The notes below the pieces were generated by a model, which saw only the letters and a list, made by a program, of their open reading frames with translations, did not search any database and was not told the origin of the DNA. This document shows positions 37,601-48,478 of a stretch of DNA of 64,000 nucleotides, piece after piece. Origin of the DNA: Marsupella aquatica (lineage: Eukaryota; Marchantiophyta); NCBI GenBank assembly GCA_973895155.1, contig OZ316893.1, positions 19,344,001 to 19,408,000 of the forward strand. Reading direction: 5' to 3'. The position numbers were made by a program, and so were the translations under genes. Positions within the stretch are counted from its first letter, which is position 1, and the number at the start of each line of letters is the position of its first letter.

Positions 37601-39229
37601 GATAGGAGAGGAAGGGATGCGAACGTTGCATATGCACAGGATATGTGATAGAAATTCCGTATCTTTAATTCTTAGACTGGGCCACAGTGGAATCAACCTC
37701 TTACCAAAGATCCCCTCTCTCACACGGAAGCAATCAAGATCGTCATCAAAACAATTGTAGGGGCACTGCCACATGCTAGTTCTCCAATCAAGCCTCCACC
37801 CCTGGCACCCCATCTCGCTGTTCTTGCAAGCATTGAATTCACGAGAATTGGACCTACTACCTAGGTGATCCAGACAGAAGAGCTTATTGTTTAGCTACTG
37901 TAGTACAAATAGAAATACGACATGATTGTGACTGTCATATCTGTAATCTTAAAGACAATTCTCGTAGGATTCGAGATTTGCGTCGAACTTCCAGTTCGGC
38001 GGACTTGTGGAAATAGCCACAAGAACTTAACGTGCGTTGGGGACTCGCTCGTGCCTCCAGAATAAAAAATTAAGGCAAACGTTTGCAGGGTACGACATGC
38101 CAGACTCACATAAGGGGACTAAACTAGAAGCGAGCCCGGAGTGATTTTAGGGGCCACATGCTTTCTGCTTCCACAAAACGCTTGTCCACCTCTTTCCAGA
38201 AATTGGAAACTCGCAGAAAGAGCTCGTGACCGCACACGGACGCCAAAGTTGATAAATACAGATAGAGGGATGCATCGGTACAGTTTGTCATACGAGGTCG
38301 ACCACCTCGAGCGCACAATGTGTGTGGTTGCTTCTCCATCACCTTCAAAGTGGAGGCAATAATCGTCTGGGCCCAATGGGCTCTGCTCTCCAATCGTGGG
38401 CTCTCATCCTGAACTGGGTAGGTAGGGCACTCATTCTCATCTTGCTTGGCCCTTCGATTTCTCAGATGGCGGCCTGAAATAAATATTGCGAAAATATAAT
38501 TGGATCTCTGGATCCTCACAACTGCCGTTGGACCGGGCCTTCCGTAGTCTGAATCAGTTGGTGGGTAGGTCCCAGTACCGTAGTAGAGCTTGCAGAGGTC
38601 CCAGTACCCGTAGTAGAGTAGAGCTTGCAGAAATCTTGGACAGCGTCCTACGGAGGGGCCAGGGGGAGGCCGATATGGGTACAAAGTGAGGAGAGTCAAT
38701 CGTGAAGTCGTTGGTCGATTCCCTTTGAGGATGTGGGAGCTCACCATTTGTTGGCACTTCGAATTCCAAGTCTCGTTTCAAGAGTGTGAACCAGCTTCTT
38801 CTTTTTTTAGTGGCGAAAATTAGCCAAATTCCACCTCCCCAAAAATCTTTGGCCACTTTTGGCAAAAAATGAAAATTGGCTACTATTTTTCTGTCTCATT
38901 AGCCAGTGTTCCATTTAATCACAGACCCCATTATCCAGAGTTTGGTTAGCCTTAAATCTACGGTTAAATCTAGGGAGACCTGATGGTCAGGAATGTAATT
39001 GGATAGCGAATCTTCTGAGCATCTTCTCTGTCACACGATGTACATTAGCCACTCTGGCAAAAAAGTAAAATCCTTTAAAAATATGCTCGTGTGAACCAAA
39101 CTTCATTGTGGGTGTCAGGGAACAAATTATTTTCTTCCATGCATATACGACTATGCCAAATTATTTTTCTTCCATGCATATAGAACTATATATATGACAT
39201 TGCCCAATAATATTCTTTGATGGATATAG
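34631..39229. other. Long intergenic stretch
   Basis: No recognised gene. Features seen: homopolymeric C interrupted by single bases (36226-36250), gtaccg-rich patches (36140-36220, 38560-38620), and a duplicated gtcccagtacc(c)gtagtagag..agcttgcag block at 38567-38632. The ORF at 35380-35601 (GFTAGFIQKYKDMNAHVFTI) looks protein-like but matches nothing I know. Confidence 0.3.
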
Positions 39230-39530
39230 AAATATATATGACATTGTCCAATTAGCTTGGTTGATCGATATAGAATTATATATCTCACACTGCCAAAAAG
39301 ACAGAACCACCAATCCGGGAGACAACATCCCACAGGCAAAAAGGACCCAATAAAAGGAGGGAAAAGAGAAAGACCCTGAGAATACCAAAGAGTCCCAACA
39401 AGCAAAGGAGTTCTCACAAGCAAAAAGACCCAATAAAGGGAGTGAAAAGGGAAAGACCCTAAACGAAGGCCCACCAAGCCAAGGAGTCCCCCACAATGAC
39501 CCCCCACAGCAACACAGGATAACTTACAAG
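39230..39530 (-). repeat. SINE/LINE-tail-like repeat, copy 4, partly duplicated
   Basis: Plus strand carries tatatatctcacactgcc, cgggagacaaca and aaaaaggacccaataaaagg, followed by a second aaaaagacccaataaaggga about 70 bp later. The inner cccaataaagg/agaaagaccct portion is thus tandemly doubled. Upstream, 39125-39290, the words ttccatgcatat, agaa(c)tatatatat and gacattg.ccaat are repeated three times. Confidence 0.5.
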
Positions 39531-39947
39531 CAAGGGCTTAGGGGACGCACTAAGATGGGCACAGGACGGAAATACCAACAACACAGGGGCGTGGGGTCAC
39601 CCAAGCGAGCAACCTCCCCCCCCCCCCCCCACAGGGCCGGGAGGTCACCATTCATGACAGCCAGTGGTCCTCTCCCAGGTTGCAGGTAGCAGACCTCTTT
39701 AACTCCTCACTCCACACCTCCCAAACACACAAGCCATGGCAAACTAGAACACTAGAACTCCTACTCTAGTCCACTTTTACAATGAAGAGGTTGCATTTCT
39801 ATTTGCCCTTCTGCTTTGATTCTCAGTTTCTTGTTCCAGATTATACAAAGAAAAAGAAACATATACTACACAAAAAGGGCCAAACAAAGTATAATGAAGG
39901 GCAAACAAAAGGTACACTGGTAATTGGATATCACTATACTGCTCATG

Positions 39948-40100
39948 ACATCACTCCATACGGGGATACACCAAATTATTCTCATCACTCCATACCCGGA
40001 TAAACCTAATTATTCACTGAGTGTTATGACATCACTCCATCTTAAGATACACCTAATTATTCTCATCACTCTATACCAGGATAAACCTAATTATTCGCGT
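39948..40100. repeat. Two-unit tandem repeat, about 76 bp
   Basis: The series gacatcactccat, gatacacc(a/t)aattattctcatc, actc(c/t)atacc and ggataaacctaattattc occurs twice in succession. It is AT-rich and non-coding. Confidence 0.6.
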
Positions 40101-40974
40101 CTTCATAGGGTTTTGTAATGAAGACCTGGATTGGTTGAGGGAAGGAAGCTGCTTACTATTTGCAGTTGGTGAATCCTTCACATTCCATAACAATATTGCA
40201 ACAGGCAGCAAATGCCCCTTCCAACGTCCACTTCCGCACACTGGGTCAGCAGTCCAGATAATCGGGATAGACTAATATTTTCCAGGCTATTGTTTTCATT
40301 CATGTAATGGTTTCATATGAAATTCAACCGACGACTGCTGCTGCACTCCAAATTTCATTCTTAAACCTATGAATGTCGCTTCAGCCTTTCAATGAATACT
40401 GCTTCCTCGTGTCGAATTTCTTGTGAGTGCAGGTGCCGAAAGAAAGGTACGCAACATAAACTTATTGAACAAGAGCGTTCAACAACGAATTCTACCGTGT
40501 AAGGAACTGTGTCTTATTTGGGTTTAGTCCGCAGGCAGGAGGGGATAAGGAACTGTTTCGCGAGTTCCACCAACCATGATAGATGTGCATGTCTAGGCTG
40601 CAAAGCAAGCTTAGCAAACCAGATCAAAGAGGGACCCGCCCAAATATCTCTTCAAGAAAAAGAAAACACCCCCTTAAAATTACATGACCACTTACTAGCT
40701 CGGAAAAAGTTTTTGCAGCTGACAGCGAACTCAGCATCTGAGTCCGATGGCACGAAACTGAAGTCTTGGTGCATTAAATCATAGGATAGCAATGTCGAGC
40801 TTTAGACCAAATCTTGAGCTATAAAACTGGTACTTTAAAGAGTCTAGATAGATGGTGAACAGCGTGCTACCCTCCCGATGTTTTATATCACCTGTTATGA
40901 GCCGACGAGGTGCCTCTCTCTTCAAAGACAAAGCAGGGATAGGACAGGACGGGGCGCAAGGCAGATATTCTCAA

Positions 40975-41070
40975 TATTGGGTTTTCCCTTTATTGGGTCT
41001 GTTTCCTTGTCGTGTCTCCTGTTGGTTGGGCGCCTTTCGTTCTTTGGAGTATAATATACATCTACGTCAC
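40975..41070 (+). repeat. SINE/LINE-tail-like repeat with TATA tail, copy 5
   Basis: Plus-strand copy: ccctttattgggtctgtttc, gtgtctcctgttggttgggc, then ttctttggagtataatatac. The tail is short and the copy is more diverged than copies 2 and 3. Confidence 0.45.
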
Positions 41071-42263
41071 TCTGAGGAAGCATGAAAGAGTATTTTATAA
41101 CAGAAACAAGAAGGCAAGAATGAGTACTATATTTCTTTTGTGTTTCTTCTCTTTGAATTTCTTTTGTTTGTGTCCTGGTAATCACACATCAAAATGTGAT
41201 AATATAAGGTGTAAACTCAGGCGGAAATTGCCATTATCCAAGAGAAACGCCGTGAGAGAGCTAGGTAAGTTAGAAAATGATGCTCCCATGGACCACAACG
41301 TTGATCTTTTGAAACCTCAGTCGACCACATTTCCCAAAATTTGACATTTATTATTATGTTTTGGTGACAAGGCAAATCAAAGCCCCCTTTGACAAAGAAA
41401 AGCAGGTCAGATGAGCAGAGCACTCTAGCCCGTTTTTTCACCTCTCTGAAATGAATGGGCAGCGTAACCTTCTCCGAACAAGTGAGACAGGTCATGATAT
41501 ACTTGTCATAGAGGCACCTCCTAACTAGTGTGACAAGTCAATATATAGTTGTGATAGAATTTCGTTTAGTACTGACATCCACCTGATGTGTCAGTCTTAA
41601 GATCATGTAGGTGACTACAATGTCTTTACTTGACATACCATTCCTTGTAGCAAGACTTATTCTGAATTTGGTTCCAGAAATTCTTAGATTCATCACGGAT
41701 ACGCAATGCTTCCTCCCTTTGAATTCTTACTGGCTAACAGAGAGCAATATAAGAAAATTGACAGTCTGATATAAACCTAATGGTCCACAGAATGTACATT
41801 GTTATTAAGAGGAGGCCTGAATGTCATAAATGAGGGATTACCCAACCTTTTCAAATGCGACTGAAGACGAACTCACCTTCAATATGCAGGGGGGGATTGA
41901 GTAGCTAAATTTGGAGGAACGTCCAAGATGACCGTTTGTCAAAAGGTCTCGTGAGCTATTCGTCTCAATCCTGTGAAAAGACAAGATATAGGACAAGATA
42001 GAAACTCCTACCCAACAACCAAGCCATATCTAACATTCTCATAGAATCGATTTTATTTCTGTCCTACCGTGTCCATGCAAGGTTAACGTGTCCCGATGGC
42101 AATCTCCTGGGCTGTTAAATCTTTTAGTTTGCAACAGACTACTTGGCACTGAAAGGCACCACTTAGTGTACTACAAGCGCTAGTTCACTGAAAACAGAGG
42201 CTCCCATAGATGTCAACCTTGACAGCCACCTCAAATTCAAGGCCTGAGGTGAGACGAGCATCC

Positions 42264-43428
42264 CTATTTGCAGTTCGGTCCAGCATCTGCTAACTCCTTC
42301 AGCTTGGCATCAATTTCAGCCTCAGTGAGGCCATCTAGAGCTACACTTCGCTCCACTCCATAGTCTGCGAAATCCGGACAGTATGAGAATTTAAGAAATC
42401 AGGACATCCGGGGAACAACGGTGCAAAAGAAGAAAGAAAAAAGAAAAAAACGCAAAAGAGGGTCGTTGATTCCAAGTCAAGTTGTACAACCTGCCAATGT
42501 CAGTCAACCTATGTATTCAAATACATTGCAAGTGAAGGAGCTCGTCCTCAACCCTAAATTGTCAGCAGTCGAATATCAGTCGTGGGATTTCCACACTACG
42601 AAATTGGCAGAGCGTAAAGATTTCGCACAATACCACCAAAAACTGACCACTGCAGTTGTAAGGAACATTACTGAGCGATCCAGAAAAGATCAACTCCTAA
42701 ACCCTAAATTGTGCAGAGTGCCAACAGAAGACCTATGCATACGAGCAGAGAGCCAAAGTGAGATACCTGGTATAATGTGAGCAAAGCACAAACCCTAAAT
42801 TGTGCAATGTATAGCATGACAATTGACTGGATATTGGTCTCAGCGAAAATGAATCAGGCACGAGACTAGGGTCGATGAAGCGAGATTTTCATCGTAGGAA
42901 GAATGACATACCGTAACGGGCCCAGATTCGAGGTTGGATCCCACTACACTCGCGAATTAGTATTGGGAGCCGGGGGTTCAGAGTCTTCAGCTCTTTGTAA
43001 TTCTTCACAATGAAGTCCCTGTGAACACGTTTGTAACTCATCTCATCAGAGAAACGAGACTGAACCGAGTCCGTTGCTTCGGTGGCACATAGTAAAGCTC
43101 ACAATCAAAAACGAAAGTCGAGAACCGAGAGTCGATTGGACTGAGACCAGAGAGGTGGCAGGACGGCATTCAAACATGTATTCAAAGGCGAACAAAGAAA
43201 CAGAACCAAGGAAAGAGAATATAGACACAAATGCAATCAGGAAAGGCGGACTGCAACATCAAAGAGAGAAAAGCAGCAGGTAGGTCCATTTAAATCGACA
43301 TCTCAATTAAGTTGCATTGAGGAGAAGGGATGGGCTTCGAACCGAGTGACTTTGCTGGCTGCAGAAGTCTGGCACAAATGGATGCGCAACTCCTGGAGCG
43401 ATTCCGCGAGCTTGCCCCTCCACGCCAT
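42264..43428 (-). CDS. NDUFA2: NADH dehydrogenase (ubiquinone) 1 alpha subcomplex subunit 2
   Basis: Three minus-strand exons: 43428-43343, 43018-42912 and 42364-42264. All borders are GT/AG, and the joined frame is exactly 97 codons plus stop, the length I recall for the plant protein. Exon 1 begins [20 protein letters not shown], with the plant-typical MAWRG start. Exon 2 encodes [20 protein letters not shown] and [15 protein letters not shown]. Exon 3 encodes [20 protein letters not shown] and ends AGPNCK. The KNY.x[16 protein letters not shown] block is diagnostic of the L51/S25/CI-B8 domain (thioredoxin-like fold). The product is an accessory subunit on the matrix arm of mitochondrial complex I. 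There is no separate presequence, as in other NDUFA2 proteins. The exons are short (86, 107 and 101 nt), so the gene is easy to miss. No neighbour is functionally linked. Confidence 0.95.
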
Positions 43429-43702
43429 TTTCCCTTGCTTGGGTTGGGTGCTCTCTGGAGCTTCAAATACTTCTGCAGTACTTGCACTACTTCGTCACAC
43501 GGTGAGGAAAAGGAGAATTGAGCGTAGGTAGTCACCCAATAAATGTGAGTTATACGGTGCAGTCGGCTCTTTATAAGTGCAATATAAATAAGTGCATAAC
43601 CTGGCTAATTGGATTGCGTCCTTTTCTTCCCTTTTTCTCACGACCATTCTGCACTTCTTTATATATGTGCAAAGAGCCCTCGTTTACACAACAAATATGT
43701 AA

Positions 43703-44385
43703 GTGCAAAACCTGTACAAGAAATCTAATTAATGAAACCTGATCACAAGCTAGTTCCTGAGCCTAGCATACATTGGAGGCTCTAGACACTAACTATGAGT
43801 GAGGGCATAACTAAAAATGAGGGGCTCTAGACACTAACTATAGGTGAGGGCATAACTGAAAATGAGGGGCTGTAGACACTAACTTTAAATGAGGGCATAA
43901 CTGAAAATGAGGGTGCACAAGGACATACCCCACCCAAAGTGCAAAACCCTGTACAAGAAATCTAATTAATGAAGCCTGATCAAAAGCTAGTTCCTGAGCC
44001 TAGCATACATTGGAGGCTCTAGACACTAAGTATAAGTGAGGGCATAACTAAAAATGAGGGGCTCTAGATACTAACTGTAGGTGAGGGCATAACTGATAAT
44101 GAGGGGCTGTAGACACTAACTTTAAATGAGGGCATAACTGAAAATGAGGGTGCACAAGGACATACCCTACCCGAAGTGCAAAACCTTGTACAAGAAATCT
44201 AATTAATGAAGCCTGATCAAAAGCTAGTTCCTGAGCCTAGCATACATTGGAGGCTCTAGACACTAACTATCAGTGACATTGGAGGCTCTAGACACTAAGT
44301 ATAAGTGAGGGCATAACTAAAAATAAGGGGCTGTAGACACTAACTTTAAATGAGGGTGCACAAGGACATACCCTACCCGAACCTG
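43703..44385. repeat. 236-bp tandem array with nested 40-45-bp subrepeats
   Basis: The word gtgcaaaac starts units at 43703, 43939 and 44176 (periods 236 and 237). Each unit runs through caagaaatctaattaatgaa, tagttcctgagcctagcata, cattggaggctctagacac, then three to four subrepeats of gaggg-cataact-aaaatgagggg-ct(c/g)tagacactaact. The third unit is rearranged and shortened. The copies are over 90% alike by eye, implying recent expansion. No coding capacity. Confidence 0.85.
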
Positions 44386-44900
44386 GGATCCAGTCACAAA
44401 CTGTCTCCCTTGGCAGCCCCTATCACTAGTGATGCAATGCATCCACTAGCTTGTTGAGATCACTTGTATATCTCAACTTTATGGCCCATCAACCAGGGAT
44501 GATGCCAATGGCACCACCCTTATACAACTACTCAAATTTGGCTGTTTCATAGAAGTTTTTTCTAATTTTTCTGATAGTTTTTGTAACTTTTACTACTTAA
44601 CTAAGAATCCGCATGAAACAACTCTTAGTGTATTGAAAAGCCCTTTGAATTCTGCTTCTTTCAAGACTAGAAATGTCAACTCTGATCTTAAAACAAAAAC
44701 AAAATAATTGATTGAATTTGCTGTTTCTTGCAGCACATATGTCCAGATTGATCTATCTGTGAATTTTGGATTTGATTACTTGCTAGTTGTGTGATGGGGT
44801 CCCTGTCCTTAAAGACCAACCTTAATTGGTTACGGAGTGTTTTTAATGTAAATAAACTGTAAATAACCTATTTTCAACTTAATTTTTATTTTTTTGCATA
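44386..44900. other. AT-rich spacer
   Basis: No gene, repeat or RNA recognised; AT-rich unique-looking sequence between the tandem array and the GC-rich block. Confidence 0.3.
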
Positions 44901-45540
44901 ACTAAGTTAATGAGACAATTCTGTGTGTTCATGGAGCATTGGAGGGTCGGCGCACTTGGAGCCGGGGAGAAACTCAATTTTTATATGGCCCCTTAACTCA
45001 CTTCGTGGCTGGCCATGCCGTGAAAATAGAGTACCTCGGCAGTTTGAGTCTCGGCTAAGGCTTGTGGCTCTTGGGGGGTTTAACACTCCATTTTTTAAGG
45101 CTAGCCAGGAGAGAGGGGGCCATAAGGAGCAACCCAAAGGCTGCCACGTGGAATCTCCAAAGGGAGCTCATGGGCAGCCAAGGGGGGGATGGAGCCCGGC
45201 AGTAAGGCGGAGCCCGGTAAGAAGGTGACCCCGGCAGTTAGGCGGAGCCAAAGTGAAGGGGCCCGGCAGGAGGCCACATGGAGGAACCCGGCATCGTGGC
45301 GACCCCTGCATAGGGAGGCACGCCCAAGGAGAGCTGAGAGGGAAGAAAGGAGCCCGACAACAAAAAATAACCCTGGCAGGGGGGCGTAAGGAGGCCGGGG
45401 CAGAGCCAGCTAAGAGAACCCCGGCTGGGGTAAGCAAGGCGCGAATAAGGAGGGCAGAAGGGGCGTGCCAAGGCAGGCGCGCATAAAAGGCAAGCCCCGG
45501 CATAGGGCCGCAAGCCATTCACGATGAAAGACAAGATCGA
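44900..45540. repeat. GC-rich block with cccggcag-type short repeats
   Basis: From 45190 to 45500 the words cccggcag, gcggagcccgg and gaggcca recur irregularly, in sharp base-composition contrast to the AT-rich flanks. The same style of sequence (cccccgatcctggggg, ggcaggt) continues at 45915-45978 and, after the gypsy insertion, at 50713-50935. ORFs on both strands (up to 116 codons) are Pro/Arg/Gly-rich by-products of the composition. Confidence 0.55.
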
Positions 45541-45599
45541 GGCTCATAATGAGCCTAACGTACCTTTTCGCCGCTTGCTGCCCGCACTTGCTGCCCAAA

Positions 45600-45757
45600 C
45601 TTTTTTCAAAGTCATATTTTTTCTAAGTGTGACTAGAGTGTGAATGATCCCCACTTTTGGCTGGGGTGAATGACAAAAGCGCCTTTTGTTGCTCACCAGA
45701 TTCAAACCTGAGACCTGTTGCATCCCAAAGGAGCTGCTCTACCATCCAGCCTTGGGG
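45600..45757 (-). repeat. tRNA-derived SINE-like head
   Basis: Read on the minus strand, 45757-45688 gives ggctggatggtagagcagct (A-box, tggtagagcag), then ctttgggatgc, then ggtttgaatctgg (B-box-like). The spacing of the two internal polymerase III boxes is tRNA-like, and the ctttggg..gcaacaggtc part resembles the anticodon arm of plant tRNA-Pro(TGG). Acceptor-stem pairing is poor, so it is not a functional tRNA. An unrelated A/T-rich body with aaaaaa runs follows to about 45600. Best read as the 5' head of a SINE or a tRNA relic. Confidence 0.5.
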
Positions 45758-45978
45758 TAGTTGGTGTCCAGACTGATTCGCTCTAGGTATTTAATCACAT
45801 ACTAACGTGAGAAATACTGGGCAGCGGGCAGTCGATCACGTACGGGGCTAATCAATGCTAATCACATTGATGAGCCTCGATCTTGCCTTTCGTTCTTAAT
45901 CACGAGCCGTGGTCAAGCGAGTTAGGGGGGTGGGGCCATTAAAAGTCCCCCGATCCTGGGGGAAGGCAGGTACAAAGG

Positions 45979-46582
45979 TGTCGTGCGCATACACATCGCT
46001 ACACAACATACATCGCTTGTCACATACATCCAGACATAGTCACATTGCCACATCACAAACACAAGAGAATGGAATACAAGTGGAACTCATGTCCACACAT
46101 GTCCAAAACCCACAATAATCTCCTCAACAATGGCAACAATAATCTCCTCAACAATACCCCATCGATCCCGCACCGATCCGATCACACACGTATGTCAAGC
46201 CAACGCACCTTGCACTACTCAAGGAATCCACGTTACACAAGCGGAGCTCACAGCCACCATAGCCACACTCAAGCTCCTCTCTCTCCAAGGCTCAACATTG
46301 AAAGATGACCTTTCAATGCCTCACAAGTGAGAAGTACCCTCTCACACAAACCTAATGGAACCTTATCGGCTCATATAGCACACATACCAAACATACAGAT
46401 CTAGATAGTATGATACACTCTAACACTACCTAGAATGGTGTGACAGTTGTCGTGCGCATACACATCGCTACACAATATACATCGCTTGTCACATACATCC
46501 AGACATAGTCACACTGCCACATCACAAACACAAGATAATGGAATACAAGTGAAACTCATGTCCACACATGTCCAAAACCCAC
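45979..46582 (-). repeat. Left (3') LTR plus an adjacent partial copy
   Basis: 45979-46113 (call it A: tgtcgtgcgcatac to aaaacccacaat) is repeated at 46448-46582. Between them, 46153-46445 (B) is almost identical to 50421-50712 at the other end of the element. So B is the shared LTR part and A is duplicated only on the left. A short run of atctcctcaacaat repeats joins A to B. Immediately inside the second A, on the minus strand, is a purine run (ctagctagggggcga) ahead of ttgtgggttttgg, which fits a polypurine tract. The LTR may therefore have been A-B-A or been rearranged by recombination. Confidence 0.6.
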
Positions 46583-46757
46583 AATCGCCCCCTAGCTAGG
46601 AGTAAGGTCCCCTAACTCTAGCTAGCCATGAGTTCTACAAGGTTGATATACACCTTTTTAGGTGTGAAGATCAGGAGGCCGAGTGCAAGTGAGCCCCATC
46701 AATCACCTACCTGCAATCCATATCTGCCAAGAGAACACAAATGATAACTAGTCGGCT

Positions 46758-47914
46758 TCACCGACACTGAGGACACAACCATGATCCACTAGGAATCACC
46801 TGCAATGGTGGTGTCAAACATGACATGTGCCATCCTCTAAAACACTTATCACAAATCAACATAGTAGTTGCTCCCTGAGCAGATCCACACAACATACATT
46901 TCAAGCCAGCACGAACATGTGCCAAGCTTGGATCTACTGTACCATCAATGTTGGGAAGGTGACATGGTGCACAGTTGCGGACATGATCCTTCCAAACCAT
47001 ACCATCGTGTCCCTCCAACATCAGGACACCAGAAGGCAACACTTCACGCACACGTAAGATTATCCGGCCTGCGGTCACATCAAGTGTCGCGGGTGCTGTC
47101 TGCTACAAATAAACATAATCACCAGGATGAAATCGTCGAATGCTTGCACAGTAACCTCCTCCACGAATAGTGGCATACCTCAAAGTATCACGATGTTGGG
47201 CAATGGCAAGGTTGTCAAAAGCCATGGGCATCACTCTTTGAAATACCCGTGCTCTCTCTGAACACACCTTGACCCAAACATCAGGATCATCCAAGTTCAC
47301 AACTGGTGCAGCATCATGACGAATAGCTGCGGGAATAGTTGCTGGAAAATCTGGCTCTCTACCATAGAGCAAAAAGTAAGGTGAGAAGGATGCAAGTGAT
47401 GCTTGCCGACTGAAACGGTAGCCCATAGCTAACCAAGGTAGCTGGAGATCCCAATCTCCCAAATGACCAACCTGCAAGCCATACTTACGCAATCCTCTCT
47501 TCACAGTTTGCACAACTCTCTCAGCTAATCCATCTGCCTCAGGATGATCACGAGAGGTAGTACGATGATCAATCAGAGCTTGTTCACACAAACTCTCAAA
47601 CTCTTCACGGAACTCAGTTCCCTCATCAGTCAATACCTCAGCTGGTGCTCCAAAATGACTGAGTACACGATCCAAAAATGTAGCAGCAACTCCTCCACTA
47701 GCTTTATCGGGCAACGCCACTAGCTCAATCCACTTGGAGAAGTGCTCCACCATGACCAAAACATACCGATTATGACGTTGGGTAAGAGGTAATGGACCAG
47801 CAAAATCCAAACTCCAACGATATCCCAAACCCATGATCGACAACGGGTGCAACTGGGAGTGGGAGCATTAAATGATGCTCTCACTCTATCACATACCACA
47901 CACTTAGCTATCAA
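46758..47914 (-). pseudogene. Ty3/gypsy integrase with C-terminal PHD finger
   Basis: The minus-strand frame 47852-47103 is the integrase core: D in SLDFAGPLP, D in LTDEGTEF and E in EADGLAERVVQTVKRG form the DDE triad. The zinc-binding part (AKCVVCDRVRA) lies upstream in another frame, so a frameshift separates them at about 47850. After DYVYL comes an in-frame TAG at 47103. The same frame then continues through a GPY/F-like tail (VREVLPSGVLMLEGHDGMVW) into CMLCG, MLICDKCFRGWHMSCL and GSWLCPQC, a complete C4HC3 PHD finger at the very end of pol (stop at 46758). PHD fingers read histone H3 tails; a targeting role is inferred. Confidence 0.85.
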
Positions 47915-48478
47915 CTACTGGACATGAGTGTGCATACCACGCCACCAATATTGTGTCTGCAACAAGCTATAAGTGCGCTTCACACCAAAGTGCCCCAACT
48001 CCTCGTGTGCATGTCGCACCAAATGTACTCGTTGTGATGGTTTTGGTACCACCAACACCCTACCATCATGCAGTACTCTCAAAAGATGGTTTCCCTCCCA
48101 TCGAAACCTCTTGGCTCTCTATAAAACCCTGTCACGTTCTTTGGCATCAACACTGCCAACAATAGAACCACTGCACAGATATTCCAACACTCTCACATCA
48201 TTGTGAATATCTTGCTGTCCAGAAGTTACCTCACCAACATCCACATATGAAGACTCCTCATCCACTCCATCTAATGAGGTAGAGTCCACAGATCCACTGT
48301 ATGCTGGCACCCAACAAAGAAAGGCAGATGCATGTCATCCTGGCACCATCTCCTTATCTGACTCATCATGCCATCTGGCTCCAGTCTCATCCTGTTGACT
48401 GGTACATGGATTGCGGCTTAATCCATCTGCATCCAAGTTCACTTTTCCAGGCCTATGCACCACCTGGAAATCATACTC

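Noticed and set aside
42540-42810. Telomere-like aaccctaaa repeats
   Set aside because: Only isolated aaccctaaattgt words (42549, 42697, 42789, also near 49035), not a tandem telomeric array.
43290-43535. 81-codon minus-strand ORF overlapping NDUFA2 exon 1
   Set aside because: It is a different frame from the NDUFA2 reading frame, which has clear family similarity.
45168-45598. ORFs up to 116 codons on both strands in the GC-rich block
   Set aside because: Pro/Arg/Gly-rich composition follows from short GC repeats; frames are open on both strands and no domain is seen.
45715-45757. Functional tRNA gene
   Set aside because: Internal promoter boxes are present, but the acceptor and anticodon stems do not pair well, so a SINE head or relic is more likely.
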